Counted from the stretch's first letter, positions 1 to 8,519 are shown. The stretch: DNA of 64,000 bases from Phaeovulum molybdatiresistens (GCF_023544865.1 NZ_JAMJFX010000017.1:1-64000); one strand, 5' to 3'. Numbers and translations are program-made. Notes: generated from the letters alone by a model not told the origin.

Positions 1-13
1 TGGGTCTGCTCAT
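1..13 (-). CDS. IS5-like transposase, first four codons only
   Basis: Only ATG-AGC-AGA-CCC plus one base is inside the window, preceded by GGAGG at an ordinary spacing. The start matches the N-terminus (Met-Ser-Arg-Pro) common in IS5-group transposases. The call rests on the adjoining IS end more than on these four residues. Confidence 0.5.
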
Positions 14-76
14 GCCCTCCAGCTACCACACTGGATTCACGAGATGAATCCCCCACGGGTTTTGTGCAACAGAGCC
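1..76 (-). mobile_element. End of an IS5-like insertion sequence (partial)
   Basis: Read on the minus strand, bases 76 to 61 give GGCTCTGTTGCACAAA, which resembles the terminal inverted repeats of IS5/IS903-group elements (GGCTTTGTTG-type ends). The sequence then runs through a short leader with a GGAGG ribosome site to an ATG at 13-11 that begins Met-Ser-Arg-Pro, a usual start for IS5-group transposases of alphaproteobacteria. The other end and most of the transposase lie outside the window, so the target duplication cannot be seen. The boundary at 76/77 is set by the point where the neighbouring gene stops resembling its family. Seen: repeat-like end, leader and start. Inferred: the family. 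Confidence 0.72.
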
Positions 77-346
77 GGTATCGGCGCCCGAGCAGGTCCC
101 GATGCCCACGACCGTGTCGATCATCTCGGCAGTCGGGATCGCCAGCACGCAATCGCGCCGGTCGCATAGCGCGGCCCAGGAATGGTTCCATGGCCCCGTG
201 GTCAGCGCAAATTCGGCGTCAAAGCCGCGCGCCATGGTCCAGGTGATCGTCATGATGTTGGGCTTTGTCCCGTCATGCGTTGTCACCAGAACCACCGGGC
301 CGGGTTCGATCAGGGTAAAGGCGCGGGAAAGGGGCAGGGGGTCCAT
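77..346 (-). pseudogene. Flavin reductase-like domain protein, 3' half removed by IS
   Basis: The reading frame encodes about 90 residues of a DIM6/NTAB-type flavin reductase-like protein: a start at MDPLPLSRAF behind GGAGG, then GPVVLVTT, the block NIMTITWTMA and the end of the conserved core at GIGTCSGADT. Family members continue for roughly another 90-100 residues. Here the frame runs at base 77 into the insertion sequence and ends at a stop near base 23, inside IS DNA. The FMN-binding fold is therefore incomplete and the gene is very probably inactive. An in-frame ATG at 376 is possible, but the GGAGG favours 346. Confidence 0.75.
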
Positions 347-421
347 CGGCATCCTCCGGCGATCAGGGGCGGGCATTAATCACCATGTTAGCACAAAGGC
401 CCCCAACATGCATGCAGGCCC

Positions 422-453
422 CCCGGCCCGCAGGCCGAAGGGCGCGGGCCGGG
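422..453 (-). terminator. GC-rich stem-loop downstream of usp
   Basis: CCCGGCCCGC (422-431) pairs perfectly with GCGGGCCGGG (444-453) across a 12-nt loop, just after the usp stop codon on the minus strand. There is no clear U tract, so it may stabilise the 3' end rather than terminate transcription on its own. Confidence 0.35.
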
Positions 454-463
454 CCCCGATCGC

Positions 464-1327
464 CTAGCGGATCAGAGCGACCGGCACCTTGCAGGACCGG
501 ATCATTTCCGTCGTCGTCGATCCGATGATCAGGCTGCGGATGCGGCTGTGCCCATAGGCTCCCATCACCAGCATGTCGAAGGGCGCGTCCTCGACCAGGC
601 GCGCAAGGGCGGTTTCCGGCTGGCCCGGCAGGACCGCGGTTTCCGCCGCGATCCCCGCCGCGTTCAGCAGCGCCCGGGCCTCGGCCAGCCCCTGCGTGAC
701 CTCGGCCGTTTCCTGGCCCACGGTGACGACCTGCACGAAAAGCCCCTGAAACAGCGCGCTCTGCGCGATGTGATCGACCGCCTTGCGCGCCGAGGCGCCG
801 CCGTCAAAGGCGACCAGCACCCTGGAAACGGGGCGGAAGGCGCGCGCGGCAACGACCACGGGCTTGTGGCTGGCGCGCACCAGCCGTTCAAGGTTCGATC
901 CCAGATGGCCGCGCGCGAAATCCGCCGCCTCGCCGCGCTTGCCGATCACGATGACGCGGGCATCACGCTCTACCTCGGCCACGGTCTCGACGATGTCGCC
1001 GTGGCGCAGGCGGGTGGTGACCTCGGCCACGCCGGCCTGTTCGACAAGGGCGCGGGCATCGTCCAGAATGGCCCGGCCCCGCTGGCTGATCAGCTTGGCG
1101 CGCTGGGCGTCCAGTTCGGCCAGTTCCTGCAGCAGCGCCGTGCGCGCGCCCAGGGCAATGGCGCCGGACCGATCCTGGGTTTCGGCCCGCTCGCTGCGGC
1201 CAAGGACGTGGATCAGTTCCACCGGCGCCCCGGTGCGGCCCGCGATCCAGGCCGCGTGTTCGCAGACCGAGGCGGAATAGATCGACCCGTCGACCAGCGC
1301 GACGATCTTTTGCGGTTGGTTGGTCAT
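464..1327 (-). CDS. Universal stress protein, tandem UspA domains
   Basis: 287 residues forming two consecutive UspA folds (about 8-160 and 167-287). Each has the opening hydrophobic strand (IVALVDGS, VLVAFDGG) and a late nucleotide-binding glycine motif. The second is the clearer: GAYGHSRIRSLIIGSTT matches the Gx2Gx9G(S/T) pattern of ATP-binding Usp proteins. The first has GKRG...GHLGSNLERL. The start ATG lies 13 bp beyond the stop of the SulP transporter gene upstream, so the two are very probably co-transcribed. Pairing of a tandem Usp with a SulP anion permease recurs in proteobacteria and suggests that Usp tunes or protects the transporter; that role is inferred. Confidence 0.9.
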   Translation of the reverse strand: MTNQPQKIVALVDGSIYSASVCEHAAWIAGRTGAPVELIHVLGRSERAETQDRSGAIALGARTALLQELAELDAQRAKLISQRGRAILDDARALVEQAGVAEVTTRLRHGDIVETVAEVERDARVIVIGKRGEAADFARGHLGSNLERLVRASHKPVVVAARAFRPVSRVLVAFDGGASARKAVDHIAQSALFQGLFVQVVTVGQETAEVTQGLAEARALLNAAGIAAETAVLPGQPETALARLVEDAPFDMLVMGAYGHSRIRSLIIGSTTTEMIRSCKVPVALIR

Positions 1328-1340
1328 GGTCCTGTCCCCC

Positions 1341-2831
1341 TTAATGCGCCATCAGCTTGTCGAGCGCGCCGGGCTTGTCATGCACGGCCAGCTTGTCGAC
1401 GATGGTTTCGGATGCGGCATTCATGCCGACGATCTCGACTTCGGCCCCGTCCCGGCGGAATTTCAGCACCGCCATGTCCAGCGCCTGCACGCTGGAAATA
1501 TCCCAGATATGCGCGCGGCTGACGTCGATCACCACGCGGTCCAGCGCCTCGCGGAAATCGAAGGCGGCCATGAAATCCTCGACCGAGCCATAGAACAGCT
1601 GGCCCTCGACGACATAGGTCCGTTCGCGCCCGTCGGCCGAGGCGGTCGAGGTCACCTTGAACAGCTGCGCGATCTTGGCGGCAAAGAAGATGCCCGACAG
1701 CAGCACCCCCACCAGCACGCCGATCGCCAGGTTGTGGGTCCAGACCACGGTCACCACGGTCGCCAGCATCACGACCGACGACGATCGCGGATGCGTCGTC
1801 AGGTTGCGGATCGAGGACCAGGAAAAGGTGCCGATGCTGACCATGATCATGATCGCCACCAGCGCGGGCATCGGGATGTGCGCGACCCAGTCGCCCAGAA
1901 ACACGACCAGGATCAGCAGCACCGTCCCTGCGGTAAAGGCAGACAGCCGCCCCCGCCCGCCGGATTTCACGTTGATCATCGACTGCCCGATCATTGCACA
2001 GCCCGCCATGCCGCCAATGAAGCCCGTCGCGGTATTGGCGATGCCCTGGCCGATGCATTCCTGGTTGCGGTCGGTTTTCGTGTCGGTCAGCTCATCCACC
2101 AATTGCTGCGTCATCAGGCTTTCCAGCAGGCCCACCACCGCCACCGCCACCGAATAGGGCAGGATGATCGCCAGCGTTTCCAGCGTCAGCGGGATGTCGG
2201 GGATCAGGAACACCGGCAGCGTGTCGGGCAGCGCGCCCATATCGCCCACGGTGCGCACATCCCAGCCAAAGGCCAGGCTTAGCGCGGTCAGCACAAGGAT
2301 CGTGACCAGCGGTGACGGGATCGCCTTGGTGATGCGCGGGAACAGGTAGATGATCGCCAGCCCCGCCGCGACCAGCGCATAGGTCAGCCAGGTGACCTTG
2401 CGCGGGTCCAGTTCCGGCAGCTGCGCCATGAAGATCAGGATGGCCAGCGCGTTGACGAACCCCGTCATCACCGATTTCGAGACATAGCGCATCACAAAGC
2501 CCAGCCGGAAAAGCCCCGCGCCGATCTGGATCAGCCCGGCCAGCACGGTGGCCGCCAGCAGGTATTGCAGCCCGTGGTCGCGCACCAGCGTCACCATCAG
2601 CACCGCCGTCGCGGCAGTCGCGGCCGAAATCATCCCGGGCCGCCCGCCGGCAAGGGCGGTCAGCACGGCGATGGAAAAGCTGGCGTAAAGTCCCACCTTC
2701 GGGTCCACGCCCGCGATGATGGAAAAGGCAATCGCCTCGGGGATCAGGGCAAGGGCCACGACAAGGCCCGACAGCAGATCGGCGCGGATATTGCCGAACC
2801 ACTGGGTGCGATAGGCATCGATTGAAAACAT
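1341..2831 (-). CDS. SulP family inorganic anion transporter with STAS domain
   Basis: 496 residues. The N-terminal two thirds is a polytopic membrane domain beginning with the SulP signature region ([19 protein letters not shown], then [12 protein letters not shown] at about 40-53) and containing many hydrophobic helices. The C-terminal 110 residues form a cytoplasmic STAS domain ([19 protein letters not shown]). SulP proteins carry sulfate, bicarbonate or other anions; BicA-like bicarbonate transporters have this layout, but the substrate cannot be read from sequence. The downstream Usp gene follows after 13 bp. The leader carries a stem-loop ending 15 nt upstream of the ATG, close to a GGGAAG ribosome site. 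Confidence 0.88.
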   Translation of the reverse strand: MFSIDAYRTQWFGNIRADLLSGLVVALALIPEAIAFSIIAGVDPKVGLYASFSIAVLTALAGGRPGMISAATAATAVLMVTLVRDHGLQYLLAATVLAGLIQIGAGLFRLGFVMRYVSKSVMTGFVNALAILIFMAQLPELDPRKVTWLTYALVAAGLAIIYLFPRITKAIPSPLVTILVLTALSLAFGWDVRTVGDMGALPDTLPVFLIPDIPLTLETLAIILPYSVAVAVVGLLESLMTQQLVDELTDTKTDRNQECIGQGIANTATGFIGGMAGCAMIGQSMINVKSGGRGRLSAFTAGTVLLILVVFLGDWVAHIPMPALVAIMIMVSIGTFSWSSIRNLTTHPRSSSVVMLATVVTVVWTHNLAIGVLVGVLLSGIFFAAKIAQLFKVTSTASADGRERTYVVEGQLFYGSVEDFMAAFDFREALDRVVIDVSRAHIWDISSVQALDMAVLKFRRDGAEVEIVGMNAASETIVDKLAVHDKPGALDKLMAH

Positions 2832-2845
2832 GCAATTCTTCCCGA

Positions 2846-2877
2846 ACGGCCCCGACGAAAATCCTTGGCGGGGCCGT
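2846..2877 (-). promoter_or_regulatory. Stem-loop in the leader of the SulP gene
   Basis: ACGGCCCCG (2846-2854) is the exact complement of CGGGGCCGT (2869-2877), giving a 9-bp stem with a 14-nt loop. It ends 15 nt upstream of the SulP ATG, directly before GGGAAG. It could be the end of an upstream transcript or a translation-control hairpin. No known riboswitch is recognised. Confidence 0.3.
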
Positions 2878-3068
2878 CATCCAAACAGGGTTTGGTCTGG
2901 TTGTCCGGCGGATCGGCGGCCGGAAGAGCCAGCCGGGGATCGCACCCGGCTCCGGTTCGTTGCGGCCGCAATAGGGCCATCAGCGCCGGATGCCAAGCCC
3001 TTTGGGCCTGTCCGGTGTCGATGCGGCCCCCGGACAGGCCCCCCGGGGCGCGTCGGTTTGGTGGGCGT

Positions 3069-3512
3069 TCAGGCCTTGCCGCCGGGGATGCGCAGCACCT
3101 GACCGGGGTAGATCTTGTCGGGATGGGTCAGCATCGGACGGTTCGCCTCAAAAATCTCATTGTAGCGGTTGGCATTGCCCAGCGTCTTCTTGGCGATGGC
3201 CGACAGGGTGTCGCCCTTTTGCACGGTGTGGAACACCGCATCGCCCAGGTCGTCATCGGTGTCGGTTTCCACGGCGGCGACCCCGCCCACATTGCCGACG
3301 GCCAGGACGATCTTTTCCTTGGTCGCGGCATCCACCGCCTTGCCCGAGACCACGACCTTGTCGCCCTCGACCTTCAGATCGACGCCGCTGGCGTCAAGCC
3401 CAAGCTCTTTCAGTTCGTGGCGCAACACCTCTTCCTTCGGGGCCTCGGCGGCCTCGGCTTCCTTGCCGAACAGCGATTTCCCGGCGTCCTTGACGAAATT
3501 CCACAGTCCCAT
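3069..3512 (-). CDS. lysM: BON-LysM protein (Kbp/YgaU-like)
   Basis: 147 residues starting MGLWNFVKDAGKSLF, with AAGGAG seven bases upstream. A longer open frame exists, but only this start has a ribosome site. Residues about 30-88 form a BON domain (EVLRHELKELGL...VVVSGKAVDAATKEKIVLAVGN) and 95-147 a LysM domain (HTVQKGDTLSAIAKKTLGN...IYPGQVLRIP). This is the architecture and size of E. coli Kbp (YgaU), a cytoplasmic potassium-binding protein of about 149 residues. No signal peptide is seen, consistent with a cytoplasmic Kbp role rather than wall binding. It is preceded on the same strand by pirin but separated from it by a terminator. Confidence 0.88.
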   Translation of the reverse strand: MGLWNFVKDAGKSLFGKEAEAAEAPKEEVLRHELKELGLDASGVDLKVEGDKVVVSGKAVDAATKEKIVLAVGNVGGVAAVETDTDDDLGDAVFHTVQKGDTLSAIAKKTLGNANRYNEIFEANRPMLTHPDKIYPGQVLRIPGGKA

Positions 3513-3593
3513 GTCTTTCTCCTTGGTAAATTGTTTTGGCCGATCGGGCCCGACGCGCATCAGCGTGGCCCAATCCACCATGGAAGCAAACGC

Positions 3594-3621
3594 AAAACGC
3601 CCCGGATCGGTTCCGGGGCGT
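3594..3621 (-). terminator. Rho-independent terminator after pirin
   Basis: On the minus strand ACGCCCCGGA (3621-3612) pairs with TCCGGGGCGT (3606-3597) over a 5-nt loop and is followed by TTTTG. The 10-bp perfect stem plus T tract lies 38 bp past the pirin stop codon. Confidence 0.75.
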
Positions 3622-3658
3622 CGTGGGGATACTGTCGTGACCGGGCGGGGCGGCCCGC

Positions 3659-4567
3659 TTAGCCGTGCTTGATGAAGGTTCCGTTCTGCAGCTCTCGCAT
3701 GGCCTGGCGCAGTTCGTCCTGGGTGTTCATCACGATCGGGCCGTGCCAAGCCACGGGTTCCTGGATCGGGCGGCCCGTCATCAGCAGGAAGCGCAGCCCC
3801 TCATCCCCGGCATGAACGGTGATTTCATCGCCCGCGCCGAACCGGATCAGCGTGCGGTTGCCGGTCATGTCGCGGATGTTCAGCTCTTGCCCGCGGAATT
3901 CCTTTTCCACCTTGATCCCGACCGGTGTGCTGGCGTCGCGGAACGTGCCCGATCCGGCAAAGACATAGGCCAGCGCATTGGCGCGGGTGTCCACCGGCAA
4001 CACCTTGCGCCGCCCCGCGGGCACCGAGACATCCAGCAGCATCGGATTGGCCGCGATCCCGTCCACCGGGCCGGTCTTGCCCCAGAAGGAACCGATGATG
4101 ACCTTGACCACGGTGCCGTCATCATCGACCTCAACAGGGATGTCGCTGGATGAGACGTCCTGATAGCGCGGGTTGGTCATCTTCAGAGCGCCGGGCAGGT
4201 TGGCCCACAGCTGAAAGCCATGCATCCGGCCCTGGCGGTCGCCCGAGGGCATTTCCTGATGCACGATGCCGGACCCGGCGGTCATCCATTGCACGCTGCC
4301 CGGGCCCAGCAGGCCGCGGTTGCCCAGCGAATCCGCATGTTCCACCTGACCTTCCAGCACATAGGTGATGGTTTCGATCCCGCGATGGGGATGCCAGGGA
4401 AAGCCCCGCGAATACAGTCGCGGATCGTCGTTGCGGAAATCGTCCATCATCAGGAACGGATCGGTCAGCGACGGATCGCCAAATCCAAAGACCCGGTGAA
4501 GGTGAACGCCCGCCCCCTCGATTGCGGGTTGGGCGCGGCTGGTGGCGGCGACAGGTCTGAAGGTCAT
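3659..4567 (-). CDS. Pirin family protein
   Basis: 302 residues from MTFRPVAATS; a start four codons earlier is possible, but GGAG eight bases before this ATG decides. The N-terminal cupin carries the complete pirin metal site: His59 and His61 in WHPHRGIETITYVLEG, then His103 and Glu105 in GIVHQEMP. A second cupin follows to residue ~290. Bacterial pirins of this type bind Fe or Ni, and several act as quercetinases or redox-linked regulators; the substrate here is unknown. It is divergent from a glutathionyl-hydroquinone reductase-like gene across 240 bp with a palindrome, which suggests a shared role in quinone or aromatic stress (inferred). Confidence 0.88.
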   Translation of the reverse strand: MTFRPVAATSRAQPAIEGAGVHLHRVFGFGDPSLTDPFLMMDDFRNDDPRLYSRGFPWHPHRGIETITYVLEGQVEHADSLGNRGLLGPGSVQWMTAGSGIVHQEMPSGDRQGRMHGFQLWANLPGALKMTNPRYQDVSSSDIPVEVDDDGTVVKVIIGSFWGKTGPVDGIAANPMLLDVSVPAGRRKVLPVDTRANALAYVFAGSGTFRDASTPVGIKVEKEFRGQELNIRDMTGNRTLIRFGAGDEITVHAGDEGLRFLLMTGRPIQEPVAWHGPIVMNTQDELRQAMRELQNGTFIKHG

Positions 4568-4644
4568 GTGATGCTCCATGCGTCTTTACGATGAATGTGG
4601 GGCATCCGGGGCGATAATCAAAGCCATGCGTTTTCGGCAATATA

Positions 4645-4660
4645 TGTGCACCTGTGCACA
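4645..4660. promoter_or_regulatory. Palindromic operator candidate between pirin and GST
   Basis: TGTGCA (4645-4650), CCTG, TGCACA (4655-4660) is a perfect inverted repeat in the 240-bp divergent region. It adjoins AATATAT, the only AT-rich patch there and a plausible -10 for pirin on the minus strand. Such placement fits a repressor site; the regulator is unknown and no regulator gene lies next to it. Confidence 0.4.
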
Positions 4661-4807
4661 GCGCGAGACGGGCATGACACAGCGATTTGGACCATTGCGG
4701 CAAAGCCCCCCGCTTGCGGCCTGATGCACGGGACCTGTGCGCTGATCCGCGTTGCCAGGGGGGGACAAGCCCTTATGCTTGCACGGGGCCATGAAAAGGA
4801 TGAGGTG

Positions 4808-5782
4808 ATGGGCAAGCTGGTGAACGGCACATGGGACAGCGCCTGGTATGATACCGGCGCGACCAAGGGCAGGTTTGAACGCGATACCGCGCGCTTTCGC
4901 AACTGGATTACCGCCGACGGCAGCGCCGGGCCTTCGGGCGCGGGCGGCTTTGCGGCGGAAAGTGGGCGCTATCACCTGTATGTGTCCTACGCCTGCCCCT
5001 GGGCGCATCGCACGCTGATCTTTCGCGCGCTGAAGGGGCTTGCGCCGCATATCGGCGTGTCGGTCGTGCATCCCGACATGCTGTCCGACGGCTGGACCTT
5101 TGCCACCGACTTTCCCGCCACGACCGGGGACCGGCTGCACGGGTTGCCATTTCTGCGCGACCTTTACACCCGCGCGCAGCCCGATGCGACCGGCCGGGTC
5201 ACGGTTCCGGTCCTGTGGGACCGCCAGCGCGACACGATCGTCAGCAACGAATCCTCGGAAATCATCCGCATGTTCAATTCGGCCTTCGACGGGCTGACAG
5301 GCAACCGCGCCGATTACTGGCCCGAAGATCTGCGCGATGGCATCGAGGCGATGAACGCCCGCATCTATCCGGCGATCAACAATGGCGTCTATCGCGCAGG
5401 TTTCGCCACCACCCAGGCCGCCTATGATGAGGCCGTGCAAGAGGTGTTCGCCGGGCTCGACTGGCTGGAAGGGCATCTGGCCGCCAACCGCTATCTGATG
5501 GGCGCGCGCCTGACCGAGGCGGACTGGCGGTTGTTCACCACCCTGATCCGGTTCGATCCGGTCTATCACCTGCATTTCAAATGCAACCGCAAGCGGCTGA
5601 TCGATTATCCGAACCTTTGGGCCTATACGCGCGAATTGTATCAGATCCCCGGTGTGGCCGAGACGGTCAACCTGGACCATATCGTGCGCCACTATCACTA
5701 TAGCCACGATACGATAAATCCGAACCGCATCATCCCGATCAACCCGGTGCTGGACTATATGCAGCCGCACGGGCGGGGCTGA
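4808..5782 (+). CDS. Xi-class glutathione S-transferase / glutathionyl-hydroquinone reductase
   Basis: 324 residues beginning MGKLVNGTWDSAWYDT, with GGATGAGG upstream; the frame is open 71 codons further upstream but unconserved. The thioredoxin-like N-domain has the active-site motif YACPWAHRT with Cys63 as the expected catalytic cysteine, and NESSEIIRMFNSAFD forms the glutathione-binding segment. The all-alpha C-domain contains EADWRLFTTLIRFDPVYHLHFKCN, typical of the YqjG/ECM4 family. Members reduce glutathionyl-hydroquinones back to hydroquinones with glutathione. Length and motifs agree with the family (about 310-330 residues). Divergent from pirin; ends just before a 15-base C run. Confidence 0.92.
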   Translation: MGKLVNGTWDSAWYDTGATKGRFERDTARFRNWITADGSAGPSGAGGFAAESGRYHLYVSYACPWAHRTLIFRALKGLAPHIGVSVVHPDMLSDGWTFATDFPATTGDRLHGLPFLRDLYTRAQPDATGRVTVPVLWDRQRDTIVSNESSEIIRMFNSAFDGLTGNRADYWPEDLRDGIEAMNARIYPAINNGVYRAGFATTQAAYDEAVQEVFAGLDWLEGHLAANRYLMGARLTEADWRLFTTLIRFDPVYHLHFKCNRKRLIDYPNLWAYTRELYQIPGVAETVNLDHIVRHYHYSHDTINPNRIIPINPVLDYMQPHGRG

Positions 5783-5785
5783 TCG

Positions 5786-5800
5786 CCCCCCCCCCCCCCC
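5786..5800. repeat. Homopolymer run of 15 cytosines
   Basis: Fifteen consecutive C residues lie between the 3' ends of the convergent GST and DUF411 genes, three bases beyond the GST stop. The tract is outside both reading frames, so length changes would not alter either protein. Its length may be subject to sequencing or slippage error. Confidence 0.9.
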
Positions 5801-5817
5801 GATGTCAGGCGGCGCGA

Positions 5818-6297
5818 TCAGGCGGCATCGTAGCGGGTGAACACCTCGGTTGTGCCATCGGCGCGGATCAGGTGCACGTCATAGGCCTCGCGCGCATCTT
5901 CCGGGCCCATGCCGGGCGACCCATAGGGCATGCCGGGCACGGCAAGCCCAACCGCGTCGGGGCGTTCGGCCAGCAGGCGGCGGATGTCGGCGGGGGGCAC
6001 GTGGCCTTCGATCACATAGCCTTCGATATGCGCGGTGTGACATGAGGTCATGGCAGCAGGGATGCCGCTGGCCGCCTTGTGCGCCTGAAGGGCGTCGTAG
6101 TCGTGCAGCTCGACCGTGGCGGCAAAGCCATCGGCCTCAAGGATCTCGATCCAGGCATCGCAACAGCCGCAGTTGGGGTCCTTGACCACGCGGAGTCCGG
6201 TGGGGGCAGCCCGGACCATGGCGGGGGCCAGCCCCGCGCCGACGGTTGCCGCCAGCGCAAGCAGGGCCATGCGACGGTTCAGGACAAGCGTGGTCAT
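5818..6297 (-). CDS. DUF411 periplasmic metal-binding protein
   Basis: 159 residues. A signal peptide (ALLALAATVGAGLAPAMVRA, residues 11-30) precedes the DUF411 domain: the motif DPNCGCCDAW (Cys43, Cys45, Cys46), then SCHTAHIEGYVIEGHVP (Cys86, His87, His90) and the closing GLAVPGMPYGSPGM. DUF411 proteins are short thioredoxin-like periplasmic proteins often found beside copper resistance genes; the cysteine/histidine set suggests copper or other soft-metal handling. No copper pump lies adjacent, so the assignment stays general. It is divergent from a DoxX protein. Confidence 0.88.
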   Translation of the reverse strand: MTTLVLNRRMALLALAATVGAGLAPAMVRAAPTGLRVVKDPNCGCCDAWIEILEADGFAATVELHDYDALQAHKAASGIPAAMTSCHTAHIEGYVIEGHVPPADIRRLLAERPDAVGLAVPGMPYGSPGMGPEDAREAYDVHLIRADGTTEVFTRYDAA

Positions 6298-6620
6298 GGG
6301 TCGATGTCTCCTTTATGGTTCGTGGGTTATCCTTGCGCCCTGCCGGCGCGGATGCAACGCGCGATGCCTGGGCACACGCAGATGTGTCGGCATCGCGGCG
6401 GTTGATCCGGGCCGGCAGCCCCGGCGCTTGCTTTTCGCCGCCGCCGGGCGCAGACTTTGACCACCTAAGATCCTTCCGTGGCCCGTATCCGTATCTGCCT
6501 GGTTGCCTGATGGCGTTGCCAAGGGATTTCGGGGCTTGGGAATGTGCGATTGGCCCGAAGCCGGGCACCAGCGTTCCAGAATGCTTCCGCAAGGCCCATG
6601 GACAGGGAGGGTTCCGCATC
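6298..6620. other. Divergent intergenic region, DUF411 / DoxX
   Basis: This 323-bp stretch separates two divergent genes and should hold both promoters. CAGGGAGGG (6603-6611) precedes the DoxX start. I see no convincing operator, RNA gene or conserved reading frame. Confidence 0.4.
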
Positions 6621-7202
6621 ATGGCACAGGATTTCAGCACCCCGCGGGAACGGATGTATCTGCCGGCCCTTGGCGGGTTCTATTCGGAATTTGCCCAGCC
6701 CTTCGGCTGGCTTGCCTTCCGCATCGTGATCGGCGGCTGGCTGGCGGTCGAGGGCTGGCACAAGATCCAGCACCCGATGGCGATGGCGGGCTTTGTCGAA
6801 AGCATCGGCTTCTGGCCGGGCTGGTTTTTCTCGCCGCTGCTGGCGGTGACGAATTTCCTGGGCGGTCTGTTGATCGTGGCAGGCTTTCTGACGCGGCCCG
6901 CGGCCCTGGCCAATGCGGTGATGTTGCTGGTGACCTACTGGTTTCACGTCACCCATCCCTATGGCGATGCGTTCCTGACCCCGGCGGGGATGGCCTATCT
7001 TGCGGCGAACCCGGATCTGCTGACCCCGGCCGGTCAGATGCGGCTGTTGTCCGATGGCGGCGCGGGCTTTCTGGCGGGCCCGACCGGGGTGCAGCTGAAG
7101 GCGGAATTCGCCTCGTTGTTCGCCACGGCAGCGGCCGCGCTGATCGCGGCGCTGGGGGGCGGGCGGATCTCGGTCGATCGGATGAGGCGCAAGGAATTCT
7201 GA
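6621..7202 (+). CDS. DoxX family membrane protein
   Basis: 193 residues from MAQDFSTPRERM, chosen because GGGAGGG lies just upstream and the preceding open frame is low-complexity. Four hydrophobic segments are visible: about 28-45 (FRIVIGGWLAVEGWHKI), 65-90 (FFSPLLAVTNFLGGLLIVAGF), 93-115 (AALANAVMLLVTYWFHVT) and 160-180. WLAVEGWHKI and the GGLLIVAGFLTRPAALA block are typical of the DoxX/DoxD superfamily of small quinone- or thiol-linked inner-membrane proteins. The precise reaction is not known. An Ldh-type dehydrogenase follows 162 bp downstream. Confidence 0.82.
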   Translation: MAQDFSTPRERMYLPALGGFYSEFAQPFGWLAFRIVIGGWLAVEGWHKIQHPMAMAGFVESIGFWPGWFFSPLLAVTNFLGGLLIVAGFLTRPAALANAVMLLVTYWFHVTHPYGDAFLTPAGMAYLAANPDLLTPAGQMRLLSDGGAGFLAGPTGVQLKAEFASLFATAAAALIAALGGGRISVDRMRRKEF

Positions 7203-7364
7203 TCGCGTCCGACCCGGCGGCACCCCCCCGATTGACGCGGCCCGGCCTTGCGGACAAGCTGACGGCAAATGACCGACATGGGGGGTGCAAGTGTCGAACG
7301 CCGTTGAACCGCAAGGGGCCGCCCGGCCGCGCTGTGGGGATGTCACACGGATCGGGGCCGCGCC

Positions 7365-8405
7365 ATGACCCGCGTTGCACCCGACGCCTTGCGCGATTTC
7401 GCGACCCGCTGCTATGCGCAGCTTGGCCTGCCGCAGGCTTCGGCGGAACTGCTGGCCGATACGTTGGTTCAGGCCGATCTGTGGGGGCATCCGTCGCATG
7501 GCATCATGCGGTTGTTCTGGTATGCCAAGCGGCTGGAAAGCGGCGCGATCCGGGCCGATGCGCTGCCCCCGACCGAGGATAGCCCCGGCGCGCTGGGCGT
7601 GATCGACGGCGGCGATGGGGTGGGTCAGGTCGTGGCGCAGGCGGCGATGGCGCAGGCGATCCGCGCGGCCAAGGCGCATGGCATCGGCGCGGTGGCGGTG
7701 CGCAATTCGGGCCATTTCGGCACGGCGATGTATTTCACGCGCATGGCGGCGCAGGCGGGGTGCATCGGCTTCATCTCGACCAATGCCAGCCCCGCGATGG
7801 CGCCCTGGGGCGGGCGGGAAAAGCGCATCGGCAACAACCCCTTTTCCTGGGCGGCACCGGCGGGCCGGCATCCGCCGATGATGGTGGACATGGCCAATAC
7901 CGCCGTCGCGCGGGGCAAGCTTTACGTCGCGCGGGCGCGGGGGCAGGCCATTCCCGAAGGCTGGGCCATGGATGCGACCGGGCAGATGACCACCGATCCC
8001 GCCGCCGGTATCGCGGGCACGATCCTGCCGATGGCGGGGCACAAGGGCTATGCGATCACCTTCGCGATGGATGTGCTGTCGGGCGTCCTGTCGGGCAGCA
8101 GCTTCGCGCCCGCTGTCGTGGGCCCCTACGTCCCCGAGGGGCGCAGCGGGGTAGGGCATTTTGTGATGGCGGTCGATATCGCCCACTGCCGCCCGCTGGC
8201 CGAATTCGAGGCGGATATGGAACGCCTGATCGCCAGCATGAAGGACACGCCCCGCGCGCCCGGCATCGACGAGATCTTTTATCCCGGCGAGATCGAGGCC
8301 CGCCACGATCTGCGCGCCCGGCACGAGGGCCTGGACCTGCCCGCCGATGTGCTGCGCGACCTGTCCGAAGGTGCCGCGCGTCTGGGCATCACCCCGCCGT
8401 TCTAG
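7365..8405 (+). CDS. Ldh family NAD(P)-dependent oxidoreductase (malate/L-lactate dehydrogenase type)
   Basis: 346 residues covering a complete malate/lactate dehydrogenase-2 fold. Conserved points are GHPSHGIMRL with His45, DGGDGVGQ, RNSGHFGTAMYF with the catalytic His117, and the NADH-site region PWGGREKRIGNNPFSWAAP. Family members reduce 2-keto acids or oxidise 2-hydroxy acids, ureidoglycolate, sulfolactate or imines; the substrate cannot be fixed from sequence. The residue block LPMAGHKGYAITFAMDVLSG near 230-250 is the usual nucleotide/substrate lid. A LysR regulator follows in the same direction and may control it. Confidence 0.9.
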   Translation: MTRVAPDALRDFATRCYAQLGLPQASAELLADTLVQADLWGHPSHGIMRLFWYAKRLESGAIRADALPPTEDSPGALGVIDGGDGVGQVVAQAAMAQAIRAAKAHGIGAVAVRNSGHFGTAMYFTRMAAQAGCIGFISTNASPAMAPWGGREKRIGNNPFSWAAPAGRHPPMMVDMANTAVARGKLYVARARGQAIPEGWAMDATGQMTTDPAAGIAGTILPMAGHKGYAITFAMDVLSGVLSGSSFAPAVVGPYVPEGRSGVGHFVMAVDIAHCRPLAEFEADMERLIASMKDTPRAPGIDEIFYPGEIEARHDLRARHEGLDLPADVLRDLSEGAARLGITPPF

Positions 8406-8519
8406 GCAGGCTGCGGGCGGGAAGGCGGTTCCCAGGGATAAGAAATCGCTATAGAAGGCGTCAGGGGTCGTGCGGGGCGGGCCTTGGCGCGGCCCCGTCT
8501 GGCGGGGTGGGGTGATGTC

